A stretch of 64,000 nt of DNA, taken from NCBI RefSeq assembly GCF_007676705.1, contig NZ_VEBF01000003.1:310001-374000 (forward strand). The letters run 5' to 3'. The notes beneath the pieces were generated by a model. The model saw only the letters and a list, made by a program, of their open reading frames with translations, was not told where the DNA came from and ran no database searches. Shown here piece by piece: positions 36,409 to 45,053 of the stretch (position 1 is the stretch's first letter; each line of letters begins with the position of its first letter). The position numbers and the translations under genes were made by a program. This DNA comes from Paenibacillus xylanexedens. GTDB taxonomy: Bacteria > Bacillota > Bacilli > Paenibacillales > Paenibacillaceae.

Positions 36409-37326
36409 ATGAAATGCCCAGTATGTAATCACGAAAATGGAGATGCCCATTTTTGCGAGAGGTGCGGCTCTAATCTAACGCAAACAACCTCTTCGCCCAC
36501 TCCTGTACCGAATCCGGAACCTGCTGCTTCTTCCGAACCCAAATACACCCGTTGGTCCAGTACGCAGGCCACATCTTCCCAGGCACCCGCTCCATCCAAC
36601 ACACCATCCGTCTCAACTCAGAAGCAACACTCAACAGAATCAGCAAACACCAATGGCCATGCCTCTGCAGGGGACAACAGCTCCAATCAATGGAATAATA
36701 TCGTGCAGAATGAGAAAGTTCAGCAAGCCAAAGAAGTAAGTAAACAGTATCTATCCTATTTTCTCAGCATATTGGCCCGTCCTTATCAGACGATGAAAAC
36801 CGTTGGTGACCAGCATTCAATTAACGGATGGCTGACGATGGCGCTGATTGCAGTCTTATCTTCTACATACTTCTTAATTACCTTTAGTCGCATAGGCATG
36901 GAAGGCTTGTTCATTGGTGGATTTTTAAGGCCACTGTTGTTCACCGCCATTATCCTGATCGCCTCTATTGCACTGATGTACGCTATTCTAAAGATTGAAA
37001 AAATAACGTTCCGTCCCAAAACACTGGTTGCCCAGTTCGGTACATTGCTTGTTCCTGCTGTCGTATCCCTTGTTCTGGCGAATCTGTTTATAATCATCTC
37101 ATATTCCATCGCGATCTCATTGCTTGCTGTCTCGTATATCATTATCTTTGTTGCTCTGAACTCGGTGCTGTTCCAGTATCCACTGAATCGTACCAAAGCA
37201 GCCATCGACAGCATGTACAGCGTGCTGATCGCCAATGTGGTCGTATTCTTTATTCTGTATCGATTGTTGGGTGAGATTATTATTGGACTGATTGGCATGA
37301 TGCTTTCACCGTTTGGTCGTCTGTAA
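36409..37326 (+). CDS. Zinc-ribbon membrane protein (Yip1-like)
   Basis: A 305-residue protein. Residues 1-24 are a zinc ribbon (MKCPVCNHENGDAHFCERCG), then a long Pro/Ser/Thr/Gln-rich linker (about 25-105), then five hydrophobic segments (about 140-305). TTGGAGG precedes ATG 36409; the same bases serve as an upstream in-frame TTG in the open frame, which I reject. The membrane part resembles Yip1/DUF1282-like domains, but this is uncertain. Function unknown. Confidence 0.8.
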   Translation: MKCPVCNHENGDAHFCERCGSNLTQTTSSPTPVPNPEPAASSEPKYTRWSSTQATSSQAPAPSNTPSVSTQKQHSTESANTNGHASAGDNSSNQWNNIVQNEKVQQAKEVSKQYLSYFLSILARPYQTMKTVGDQHSINGWLTMALIAVLSSTYFLITFSRIGMEGLFIGGFLRPLLFTAIILIASIALMYAILKIEKITFRPKTLVAQFGTLLVPAVVSLVLANLFIIISYSIAISLLAVSYIIIFVALNSVLFQYPLNRTKAAIDSMYSVLIANVVVFFILYRLLGEIIIGLIGMMLSPFGRL

Positions 37327-37351
37327 AATAGTTCAGTCGGAATAAAGCTTA

Positions 37352-37500
37352 TTTACACTTGTTACTTCGATGACAGAACAACCTTCCGATCGCTGTTATC
37401 TCCAGATTTTTTATTCACTTTTACAAAGGTGAAAATCTGGAGATAAAGGCGAACGCTTCCGCTTCTTCAGGTTCTTTCTGTCCTCTACGTTTCGTGTAAA
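37352..37500 (+). repeat. Palindromic intergenic element, copy 5
   Basis: Core TTTACAC / GTGTAAA, GACAGAA / TTCTGTC. Inner stem TTATCTCCAGATTTT / AAAATCTGGAGATAA shows a C-to-T change matched by G-to-A on the other side. Apex TTCACTTT / AAGGTGAA. Follows the zinc-ribbon gene in its orientation; outer ends beyond the core are diverged. Confidence 0.88.
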
Positions 37501-37547
37501 CGGTTATTTCAATAAATATAAATTTTACTGACTCTTTAGATTTATTT

Positions 37548-37586
37548 TAAGGCGCTCCCTGCTCACGCGGGGAACGCCTTTTTTTG
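37548..37586 (+). terminator. Intrinsic terminator after element copy 5
   Basis: AAGGCG-CTCCC pairs with GGG-GAA-CGCCTT, then TTTTTTT. Confidence 0.8.
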
Positions 37587-37602
37587 GTTTTCTAAGACAG
37601 CG

Positions 37603-37640
37603 TTGCGCCGAGTATGTTTCATACACTATAATGTGTAGTG
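37603..37640 (+). promoter_or_regulatory. Promoter with overlapping operator O1
   Basis: TTGCGC, 18 bases and TATAAT at 37627-37632. The -10 box lies inside CACTATAATGTGTAGTG, which matches operator O2 at 14 of 17 positions. Confidence 0.55.
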
Positions 37641-37721
37641 CAACAGGTATGTTCTTATTTACGTAACAAACACGGAACCAGCAACTCCCGTTACGTAATG
37701 AGAGGATTTACCGTTGCCACT

Positions 37722-37742
37722 AACACTACATTATGTAGTGTT
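37722..37742. promoter_or_regulatory. Operator-like palindrome O2 (BlaI/CopY type)
   Basis: CACTACATTATGTAGTG within 9-bp perfect arms and a 3-bp centre. TACA...TGTA half sites are those of BlaI/MecI/CopY repressors, though with one extra central base. Lies 40 bases before the DUF3105 gene. Confidence 0.5.
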
Positions 37743-37781
37743 TTAATCACTCATTTTACAAAGAAAGCAGAGGAACTCTCT

Positions 37782-38528
37782 ATGGACATGACTCATATGA
37801 ATCATATGCAAATGGAGCACGAGGCAGGTACATCCTACCTGTGGCTCATCGTAGGTGTAATCGTGTTGCTGTTCTCCATCGCCGCCTATATCTGGGCATC
37901 ACGCACACAGGGCAAAATTCTGGGCCACATGAAAAAGAAAGAGCGGGCAGACATCCAGAAAAAAAGTCGATCCCTTCGGCTGGCCGCACATGTAATGATG
38001 GCTGTGTCGATTATTACGTTTGGCCTGTTCTTCATGCAAGGAGCAGGTAAAACATATAATGTAGCCGATCTGGAGTCCAACGCGACAATCGACGTAACGG
38101 ACGATAAATATTATGGGGCTGACCATACGGAGGACCCTATTCAGTATGAGATGAAGATCCCGACTTCAGGGCCGCATAATCCGCATGATATCAAGTTTGG
38201 ATTTTACACCGACTTCCCGGGCTACAATTACCTAGTACACAATCTGGAGCACGGGGATATCATCATCTATTATCGTGAGAACGCAAGCGAGGATATGAAG
38301 GAACATCTGAAATACCTAGCTAAATTCCGCGAAGCCGGAGCAGGTATTCTGGCTGTACCCAACAAGGATATTCCCGAAGGCAGTGAAGTCGTGGTGACCG
38401 CATGGACCAAAACGATGAAGCTCGACCAATTCGACAATGCCAAAGTAGGTACTTTTATCAATAAATATATTAATCAGGGACCTGAAAAGATTCCTGCCTC
38501 TGTTCGCCAGGGCGGCGGAACGATGTAA
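37782..38528 (+). CDS. DUF3105 membrane protein with Met/His-rich N-terminus
   Basis: A 248-residue protein. The first residues are rich in Met and His (MDMTHMNHMQMEHE), followed by two membrane segments (about 18-40 and 66-87) and an exported DUF3105 domain with PTSGPHNPHD and the family signature LVHNLEHGDIIIYY. ATG 37782 has AGAGGAA upstream; the longer frame covers the operators and is rejected. The Met/His cluster looks like a copper site. Together with the CopY-like palindromes this suggests metal-linked regulation, which is inference only. Confidence 0.82.
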   Translation: MDMTHMNHMQMEHEAGTSYLWLIVGVIVLLFSIAAYIWASRTQGKILGHMKKKERADIQKKSRSLRLAAHVMMAVSIITFGLFFMQGAGKTYNVADLESNATIDVTDDKYYGADHTEDPIQYEMKIPTSGPHNPHDIKFGFYTDFPGYNYLVHNLEHGDIIIYYRENASEDMKEHLKYLAKFREAGAGILAVPNKDIPEGSEVVVTAWTKTMKLDQFDNAKVGTFINKYINQGPEKIPASVRQGGGTM

Positions 38529-38548
38529 CGACTTATCGTTTCAAACGA

Positions 38549-38588
38549 AATTAGCTCCCGAATCAAATTGATCCGGGAGCTAATTCTT
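38549..38588 (+). terminator. Intrinsic terminator of the DUF3105 gene
   Basis: AATTAGCTCCCG pairs with CGGGAGCTAATT, then CTTT. Confidence 0.8.
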
Positions 38589-38732
38589 TATCGCCTGGAT
38601 GCCGATATTTCAAGAGTAGAAATGCGAACATTGAAATACATATACATACGAAACAAAGAAGAACGTACAGCACCAAAGTAAAGAGAAAACGAGATGATTC
38701 ATCCAACAGATCAAGGGGGAGCACTTTTACCA

Positions 38733-40451
38733 ATGAATAGTTTGTTTATGCGAATCTTTTTATTTTTTTCCTGTCTGATGCTGGCCGCAGGTGCGGTTCT
38801 GGGCATTACCATGTACCGTTCATCGGCCCAACTGGTCGAGCAATCCATGGGGATGCAGGCACAGGCTGTGGCTGAACGGGCAGCAGCATTAATTGACACC
38901 TCTCTGTACGCACCACTCAGTACAGGACAGAACGAAACAGCGTATTATGGCACATTGCGTGAGCAGCTCAGCCAGCTGCGTGAGGCCAATGGACTCAAGT
39001 ATCTGTACACACTCGGTACACGCGAAGAAAATGGAACAAATACATATTTCTATGTAGTGGATGGGGCTGCTGCCGATGTGGCAGAGGATGACTTCTCCCC
39101 TTACGGCTCCGAAGAAGAGACGCATTATGACGGAATGCTTCAGGCTTTTGAACAGAATGAACCTATGCGAGGCGAACTCACACAAGATGAATATGGAGCC
39201 ACCATTACAGCGTATGTGCCGATCCAAGGGGCTGACGGAAATGTGCTGGGCCTGGTCGGTGCAGATCTGGACTCCACTGCGGTCTATGAACTGATGTCCC
39301 GCAACCGTATGACCATGATCTGGACAGCCTTGGCTATTGTGCTGCTCAGTGTCTTGTTGGTGTATGGATTCGCCCACTACTTAACCCGTCCATTGGTGAA
39401 ACTCAAGAAATTGATTGCCCAAGTCGGAAAAGGTGATCTGACGGTCAACGTTGAACTTAGCCGCAAGGACGAGGTGGGACAGCTCGCTTCCGAGTTCAAA
39501 CATCTGGTCACAGGTACCCGGGATGTCATGACGGGCATCCGTCAAAGCTCCGATTCTCTGCTAAAAGCTGCAGAAGGAGTATCCAAACATTCGCAGGCGA
39601 CTGCAGAAGCCAGTCAACGGATTGCCGAGCACACGAATCTTACAGCCAGTGGCGCTGCTGAACAGGTGGCTCGTGCGGGCGAAGTTACGGTAGCTATGGA
39701 AGAGATTACACGCAGCATGCAGCATATTGCGAATTCTTCCTCCATGGTCGCGGATGTCTCACAGGAAACAACCAATAATGCAGTACAAGGTCAAGCCAAC
39801 ATCAACACAGCCATTGAAAGTATGGACAAAATTCATCAGGCAAATGTGCAGATGGTAGCCTCCACCTCCCAGTTGGAGCAGTACTCGGGTAAAATCGAAT
39901 CGGTGGCACACCTGATGAAAGGTATCGCTTCACAGACCAATCTGCTTGCGCTTAATGCAAGTATTGAAGCGGCTCGTGCAGGAGAGTATGGCAGCGGATT
40001 TGCTGTAGTTGCCTCCGAAGTTCGCAAGCTTGCAGGGGAATCGGAGCAATCGTCCCAGCATGTAACCGAATTGATCACCGAGATGACACGCCAGACTGCC
40101 CTGTTGTCGGAACATATGTCAGCCAGCACATCTGCCGTACAGTCTGGTCTCACTGTCGTTCAGGAGGCAGGCCGTTCATTCACCTCCATTCATACCGGGA
40201 TTGAAATGATGAATGAACGTCTGCATGAAGTATCTGCAGCATCCGAGCAGCTGTCTGCCAGTGCAGAAGAAGTGTCCGCTTCTGTGGAGGACATGGAACA
40301 TATCTCGCGTGAATCCTCTTCGAGCATCCAGAAGGTATCGCACGCTACCGGTAGCCAGCTGCAATCCATGGATGAGATGAGTGCATCCGCGGAATCTCTG
40401 CGTGTATTGTCCAGTGAGCTGAACGGATTAATTGGTCGATTTAAAATATAG
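38733..40451 (+). CDS. Transmembrane methyl-accepting chemotaxis protein
   Basis: A 572-residue chemoreceptor: TM1 (about 5-27), an extracellular Cache-like sensor (about 30-190; [36 protein letters not shown]), TM2 (about 195-215), HAMP ([20 protein letters not shown]), and the signalling helix hairpin with [23 protein letters not shown] 38733 was chosen; AAGGGGGAG lies about 14 bases upstream. An ATG at 38694 is possible. Ligand unknown. Monocistronic. Confidence 0.9.
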   Translation: MNSLFMRIFLFFSCLMLAAGAVLGITMYRSSAQLVEQSMGMQAQAVAERAAALIDTSLYAPLSTGQNETAYYGTLREQLSQLREANGLKYLYTLGTREENGTNTYFYVVDGAAADVAEDDFSPYGSEEETHYDGMLQAFEQNEPMRGELTQDEYGATITAYVPIQGADGNVLGLVGADLDSTAVYELMSRNRMTMIWTALAIVLLSVLLVYGFAHYLTRPLVKLKKLIAQVGKGDLTVNVELSRKDEVGQLASEFKHLVTGTRDVMTGIRQSSDSLLKAAEGVSKHSQATAEASQRIAEHTNLTASGAAEQVARAGEVTVAMEEITRSMQHIANSSSMVADVSQETTNNAVQGQANINTAIESMDKIHQANVQMVASTSQLEQYSGKIESVAHLMKGIASQTNLLALNASIEAARAGEYGSGFAVVASEVRKLAGESEQSSQHVTELITEMTRQTALLSEHMSASTSAVQSGLTVVQEAGRSFTSIHTGIEMMNERLHEVSAASEQLSASAEEVSASVEDMEHISRESSSSIQKVSHATGSQLQSMDEMSASAESLRVLSSELNGLIGRFKI

Positions 40452-40466
40452 CGGGCAGCTAGATTA

Positions 40467-40662
40467 CTATATAGATTGAACTAAAGAATATTCACACTTG
40501 CCACTTCGATGACAGAACAACCTTCCGATCGCTGTTATCCCCAGATTTTTTGATTCACTTTTACAATGGTGAAAATCTGAGGATAAAGGCGAACGCTCCG
40601 CTTCTCCAGCTTTTTTCTGTCCTCTACATTCTCGTGTAAAATGATTCGTACCATTTATATAG
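40467..40662 (+). repeat. Palindromic intergenic element, copy 6
   Basis: Outer ends CTATATAGATTGAAC / ATTTATATAG, core TTCACAC / GTGTAAA. Inner stem TTATCCCCAGATTTT / AAAATCTGAGGATAA, apex TTCAC / GTGAA. Begins 16 bases after the chemoreceptor gene, same orientation, and is followed by a terminator. Confidence 0.88.
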
Positions 40663-40678
40663 ATCAGCCCACAACCAA

Positions 40679-40750
40679 AAAAGCCGCAAGGCAGGGACGG
40701 GATTAAGGGGTTCAACCCCATATCCAGACCACTGCCTGCGGCTTTATTTT
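40679..40750. terminator. Bidirectional terminator
   Basis: AAAAAGCCGCA-GGCAG pairs with CTGCC-TGCGGCTTTATTTT, with an inner GGGGTTCAACCCC hairpin. Shared by the convergent chemoreceptor and nucleoside hydrolase genes. Confidence 0.85.
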
Positions 40751-40786
40751 TGTACCTTTAATGTTGGCGCCCTAAGGCTGCCTGAA

Positions 40787-41740
40787 TTAATAGCGCTGCG
40801 GAGCAGCTTTTTTACCCAAATCCGTCATGTACGTAAAGAACGCTTCCGGATCGGTATCATACACCAGTTGTACTGGACGTCCGTCTGCTTGCTCCACCGT
40901 GCGACCCTGGCTAGGACCATCCGGGATGACAATACAGTTCACGGTTTTCTTCTTCACGATATCCTCGTGTCCAACGGAAGCCGTTGTCAGTACATCCCAC
41001 AGATAGTATGTGGAATTCGTCTCACTGTACACCAGTGGCGGACAACCTGCGTAACAGTTCCCCAGGAAATCAACGCCTTCGAAACGGCGCTCTGCTGCCC
41101 AGCGGTTACGAACGGCTGGAGTCAGAGGTACTTTGTTCGTGCTTTCCAGTGCAACCAGATCGATCTGGATGCCGCTCTGCCACACACGATAAGCCGCTTC
41201 CGGGTCCCAGAATACGTTCCATTCAGCTGTGCCGTCATGCTCTGGCTCTTCTACGTTACCACGCTCGAATGTGCCACCCATCCATACCAGCTTGTCGATT
41301 TTCTCTTCAATGTCTGGTGCTTCGTCGAGTGCACGCGCAAGGTCCGTCAGAGGGCCTGTGAACAGAAGCAGCGTTTTGCCTTCGGTATTGCGTACTTTCT
41401 CGATCAGATGCTGATGAGCCGGAACGGCAGAGAGTGGTGCTTCCATTTTGCCAGACTCGTTCAGTACAGGAAGTGCATCTACATAGAAGGAATGCAGTCT
41501 CCACGCCGCAGGAAATGGATTTTTCCCTCTGGAGTTGGATTTGGATACCTCTACGGAATATGTACCGAAACGATCGATAATTTTACGGCTGGCATCTGTT
41601 GCTGGCTCCAAATATCCGTCTGCCGGAATAACCGATACCCCGGTTACATGTACATTGTCCATTTGCAGAAGCATGAACAGCGATACGAGGTCATCCACGC
41701 CGCCGTCATGGTTAAAATACACATTAAGTTGGTTCGTCAT
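40787..41740 (-). CDS. Nucleoside hydrolase-like protein
   Basis: A 317-residue IunH-fold protein. The calcium motif reads N10-H-D12-G-G-V-D16-D17 instead of D-x-D-x-G-x-D-D, so the first aspartate is asparagine. FTGPLTDLARAL and VWMGGTFERGN match the family. It is clearly different from the nucleoside hydrolase at 33118. ATG 41740 follows AGGGGAAGG by 12 bases; ATG 41752 is also possible. Substrate unknown; activity on ribonucleosides is likely but not certain. Confidence 0.85.
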   Translation of the reverse strand: MTNQLNVYFNHDGGVDDLVSLFMLLQMDNVHVTGVSVIPADGYLEPATDASRKIIDRFGTYSVEVSKSNSRGKNPFPAAWRLHSFYVDALPVLNESGKMEAPLSAVPAHQHLIEKVRNTEGKTLLLFTGPLTDLARALDEAPDIEEKIDKLVWMGGTFERGNVEEPEHDGTAEWNVFWDPEAAYRVWQSGIQIDLVALESTNKVPLTPAVRNRWAAERRFEGVDFLGNCYAGCPPLVYSETNSTYYLWDVLTTASVGHEDIVKKKTVNCIVIPDGPSQGRTVEQADGRPVQLVYDTDPEAFFTYMTDLGKKAAPQRY

Positions 41741-41949
41741 GCTTGCTTTCATCCTTCCCCTGGTTGTCCCATTGATGTTGATCATCCGTCTGCCCAAAGC
41801 CGACGCTCTCTCTATTATGTCCCATAACCCTTGGCTACGTAAACCTTCCCCATGCAAAGAAAACAAGGATCACGCCTCATCCTGCGGATATTTTACAGTT
41901 CCACCATTCCATCTCAGGAGGACACACAGCTCTACTCTCATTGTTATAA

Positions 41950-41991
41950 AAATAAAGAAATGGACAGCAGGCTTGAAGCCCCGCCGTCCAT
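41950..41991 (-). terminator. Terminator of the MMPL gene
   Basis: On the minus strand ATGGAC-GGC...GC-GTCCAT-type stem with a CTTCAAG apex, followed by TTCTTTATTTTT. Confidence 0.75.
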
Positions 41992-42008
41992 CTCACCCAA
42001 TCCATGCA

Positions 42009-44240
42009 TTACATGGACTGGTTCTGTTTCTCCTCATTCTTTTCGGCAATCGGCACATACTTGCCTGGCCAGAAGGCCCATTTGCCCAGCAATGTGGTGA
42101 TAGCCGGTACCATGAACGGACGAACCAGGAAGGTATCCAACATCACACCAACGGCTGTGATTATACCAAACTGCACCAACACCTGAATTGGCAATGTAGC
42201 AAGTACCGCAAATGTTCCTGCCAAGATCAGACCTGCAGATGTAATAACCGAACTTGTCTCGCCAACACCTTCTTTAATCGCTTGACGAAGCGGCATCGTT
42301 TTGCGTTTCTGCCAGATGCTAGAGATCATGAAGATGTTGTAGTCTTCACCCAGTGCCACGAGGAATACGAAGGAATACAGCGGAATCGCTCCCTGAATGG
42401 CATCCGCGCCAAGTCCGTAGTGAATGATGATCCAACCCAGACCCAGTGCAGAGAAGTACGATAGAACGACTGTCGCAATCAAGTACGCAGTGGCTACGAT
42501 TGAACGCAAGTACAACAGTAGTAACAATGTAATCATGCCGATGACTACCGGAATAATGATCTTGGCATCGCGTTCTCCTGTCACTTCAATGTCATACTGT
42601 TCAGCCGTCTGACCATCGATCCAGACCTGACTGTCCACATTAGCTACACCAGCATCTTGAAGCGCCTGTTCGGCAGTAGCCCGCAGATCCGGGATATGCT
42701 GCATTGCTTCCATGGAATATGGATTCAGATTGAATTCCACATCAAAGGCGGTAATGTTGGCATTCTCAGCGCCCTGCTGGACATCGCCTACTTTGCTAAT
42801 GTAATCCAGCGATTCGAGACGCTGCTTCAGATCAGTTTCTTTGCCTTCGGCATCAACGATCACTTTCACTGGAGCCAGCTCACCTTGGGAGAACTGTTCA
42901 CCAATGACCGTGAAACCTTCGCGGGAAGGCACATCCTCCGGGAAGGAAGACAACAGATCATAGGTGAATTTAACCTGAGTAGAGAATACAGCCAGTCCAC
43001 CCAGCAATACCAACGTAATTGCAAGAACGGTCCATGGCTTCGTTACTACAATACGGCCAATCCAGCTTTCCTTGATTTTGCGTGGAGCCGGGGCAGGTTT
43101 GCCTTTTTTCTTCGCACGTTCCACTTCCATCTCATGTGTACGCGGTACGAATGGGTAGAATGAACCCCGACCGAAGATCGCCAAGAGTGCCGGAACCAGC
43201 GTCAGACTTGCAATAAACATAATAAAGATGGACAGACTGAATGGTACGGCAAAGCGATGATATGCACCGTATTCAGCCAGCAACAGCACGAGCAGTGCTG
43301 CAACGACCGTGAATCCACTCATGGCAATGGCACCAGATGATCCGGTAATTGCCTGGAAGATGGCTTTCTTTTTGTCCGGCTCATGATAGAGAATTTGGCG
43401 GTATCTGGAGATCATGAACAGACAGTAATCCGTACCCGCTCCGAATAACAACACGGTCATGATGGAGATCGACTGTGCGTCCACCGTGATCCAGCCTTGA
43501 TCTGCCATGAATCCGAGAATGGGGCTTGTCACCATATACGCGAACCCAACCGCAATAATCGGGATAATTGCCAATACCGGCGAGCGATAGATCAACAGCA
43601 ACAGTACTAATACCAGTACAACCGTAGCGATCAGCAAGGATACATCGGCGGAGGAGAACAGTCCGCTCGCATCAATGGATATTCCTACAGGCCCTGTTAC
43701 ACGGGCAATCAGTGTATTGGTATCATCTATGGCTACATCGAACGGGTTTGCCCCGAAGATGTCTTGTGTTTTTTGCTCAAGAGCTTCAATAGCTTCCTTC
43801 AATTGTTCCGAATCGGCACCTTCATTGAAGAAAAGTGGCATAACCAAGGTACTTCCGTCTTCCGAAAGCTGGCCTTTCAATGCTTGTGGTGGCAATTGAT
43901 AGAGTGGCACAACGGACTGCTGTTGTTCTACCGGATCTTGATCCAGTCGCTCCGTTAATGCCTGAATGTTCTCAATCTGCTCATCCGTAAGACCGCCGGC
44001 TTGACGCCATACGATCAGTGCGGGCAGTCCTTCACCACCAGGGAATTCCTTCTCGGCAAGTGCAGCTGCCTGAACCGATGGTTTGGATTCACTCAGATCC
44101 TGTGCGTTATTGGTTTCACGATCACCTACAGCAGGCCATACCATGCCAAGCACAACGGCGATAATGATCCATACCAACAGCGTAATCCATTTGCTTCGTT
44201 TGCCGGCTACCCAGCGGCCGTAACCCGAATCTTCCTGCAT
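42009..44240 (-). CDS. MMPL/RND-superfamily transporter (YdfJ-like)
   Basis: A 743-residue exporter with 12 predicted membrane segments in two halves, each with a large extracellular loop after its first segment (about 40-190 and 420-540). GAGTDYCLFMISRYR and its second-half counterpart ALGEDYNIFMISSIWQ carry the family's membrane Asp/Tyr relay. It probably exports lipids or hydrophobic drugs. TAGGGAGATG precedes the ATG. Divergent from a TetR-family regulator that probably controls it. Confidence 0.9.
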   Translation of the reverse strand: MQEDSGYGRWVAGKRSKWITLLVWIIIAVVLGMVWPAVGDRETNNAQDLSESKPSVQAAALAEKEFPGGEGLPALIVWRQAGGLTDEQIENIQALTERLDQDPVEQQQSVVPLYQLPPQALKGQLSEDGSTLVMPLFFNEGADSEQLKEAIEALEQKTQDIFGANPFDVAIDDTNTLIARVTGPVGISIDASGLFSSADVSLLIATVVLVLVLLLLIYRSPVLAIIPIIAVGFAYMVTSPILGFMADQGWITVDAQSISIMTVLLFGAGTDYCLFMISRYRQILYHEPDKKKAIFQAITGSSGAIAMSGFTVVAALLVLLLAEYGAYHRFAVPFSLSIFIMFIASLTLVPALLAIFGRGSFYPFVPRTHEMEVERAKKKGKPAPAPRKIKESWIGRIVVTKPWTVLAITLVLLGGLAVFSTQVKFTYDLLSSFPEDVPSREGFTVIGEQFSQGELAPVKVIVDAEGKETDLKQRLESLDYISKVGDVQQGAENANITAFDVEFNLNPYSMEAMQHIPDLRATAEQALQDAGVANVDSQVWIDGQTAEQYDIEVTGERDAKIIIPVVIGMITLLLLLYLRSIVATAYLIATVVLSYFSALGLGWIIIHYGLGADAIQGAIPLYSFVFLVALGEDYNIFMISSIWQKRKTMPLRQAIKEGVGETSSVITSAGLILAGTFAVLATLPIQVLVQFGIITAVGVMLDTFLVRPFMVPAITTLLGKWAFWPGKYVPIAEKNEEKQNQSM

Positions 44241-44418
44241 TGTCTCTTCATCTCCCTATTCTGTTTCTATGAAGCCCTAATATATATGATGGTGTAGTAA
44301 TGAACCACGGGTCATAGTATAATCGAGTTAATTATATATACCGGAAGGTTAATTTTGCAATGCCTAATTTTGTGAACACTTCTGACAAGCAATTAAATAC
44401 GTAAAGAGGTATGTACCT

Positions 44419-45051
44419 ATGAGCAAAAAAACAAACATTCCCCGTTCACCGGGTAGACCCAAAGCAGGTGTGGATCAAGCATCTGTCCAAACCAACATAT
44501 TGATGACCGCATCACGTCTGTTTATGGAATACGGGTATGAACCCGTCTCTCTTCAGCAGATCGCTTCGTTATGTAATGTGACCAAAGCATCGATCTATTA
44601 TCACTTCTCCAGCAAAGCCGAGCTGTTCACCGTTGCCATTACCCGCATGATGGCGATGGGCATGCAGCAGACTTCTCTTCGTCTGGATGAACCCGGTCCA
44701 TTGCAAGAACGTCTGGTTAAGGTTGCCGAAGCGAAGATGCAGCTCTCCCATATTGAAACGGAGACCATGATGCGAGAAGCCGAGAAACATCTGGATCCGG
44801 AGCAACTCGCTCAGATTCGGGAAGCAGAGGTTCGCATATTTGAAGTACTAGCCACCCATTTTCAGAAGGAGATGGACAACGGTTATTTCCGGGCCGCAAG
44901 TCCCATGCTGCTTGCCCATGCGTTTACTTCACTGCTGATGCTCGCGAACCGCGAAGATGTGCGCAACATGAATGGCGGCAGCATAGAAGAACTTGCACAG
45001 GAACTTGTTGCCCTGTTTCTGGATGGAGCTGTTAGGCGGAACGAATGCTGA
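44419..45051 (+). CDS. TetR-family transcriptional regulator
   Basis: A 210-residue repressor. The helix-turn-helix covers about 25-72 (VSLQQIASLCNVTKASIYYH), and the C-terminal ligand domain is unclassified. Divergent from the MMPL exporter gene with a 178-base spacer, a typical regulator-target arrangement. I see no clean operator palindrome in the spacer. Its stop lies two bases from the stop of the convergent MocR-type gene, with no terminator between. Confidence 0.9.
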   Translation: MSKKTNIPRSPGRPKAGVDQASVQTNILMTASRLFMEYGYEPVSLQQIASLCNVTKASIYYHFSSKAELFTVAITRMMAMGMQQTSLRLDEPGPLQERLVKVAEAKMQLSHIETETMMREAEKHLDPEQLAQIREAEVRIFEVLATHFQKEMDNGYFRAASPMLLAHAFTSLLMLANREDVRNMNGGSIEELAQELVALFLDGAVRRNEC

Positions 45052-45053
45052 TG

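Noticed and set aside
40868-41827. Long plus-strand open frame of 319 codons
   Set aside because: It is the antisense shadow of the nucleoside hydrolase-like gene; composition is Cys/His-rich and no start signal exists.
42657-43163. Plus-strand open frame inside the MMPL gene
   Set aside because: Antisense shadow; the MMPL reading frame has clear family motifs across this region.
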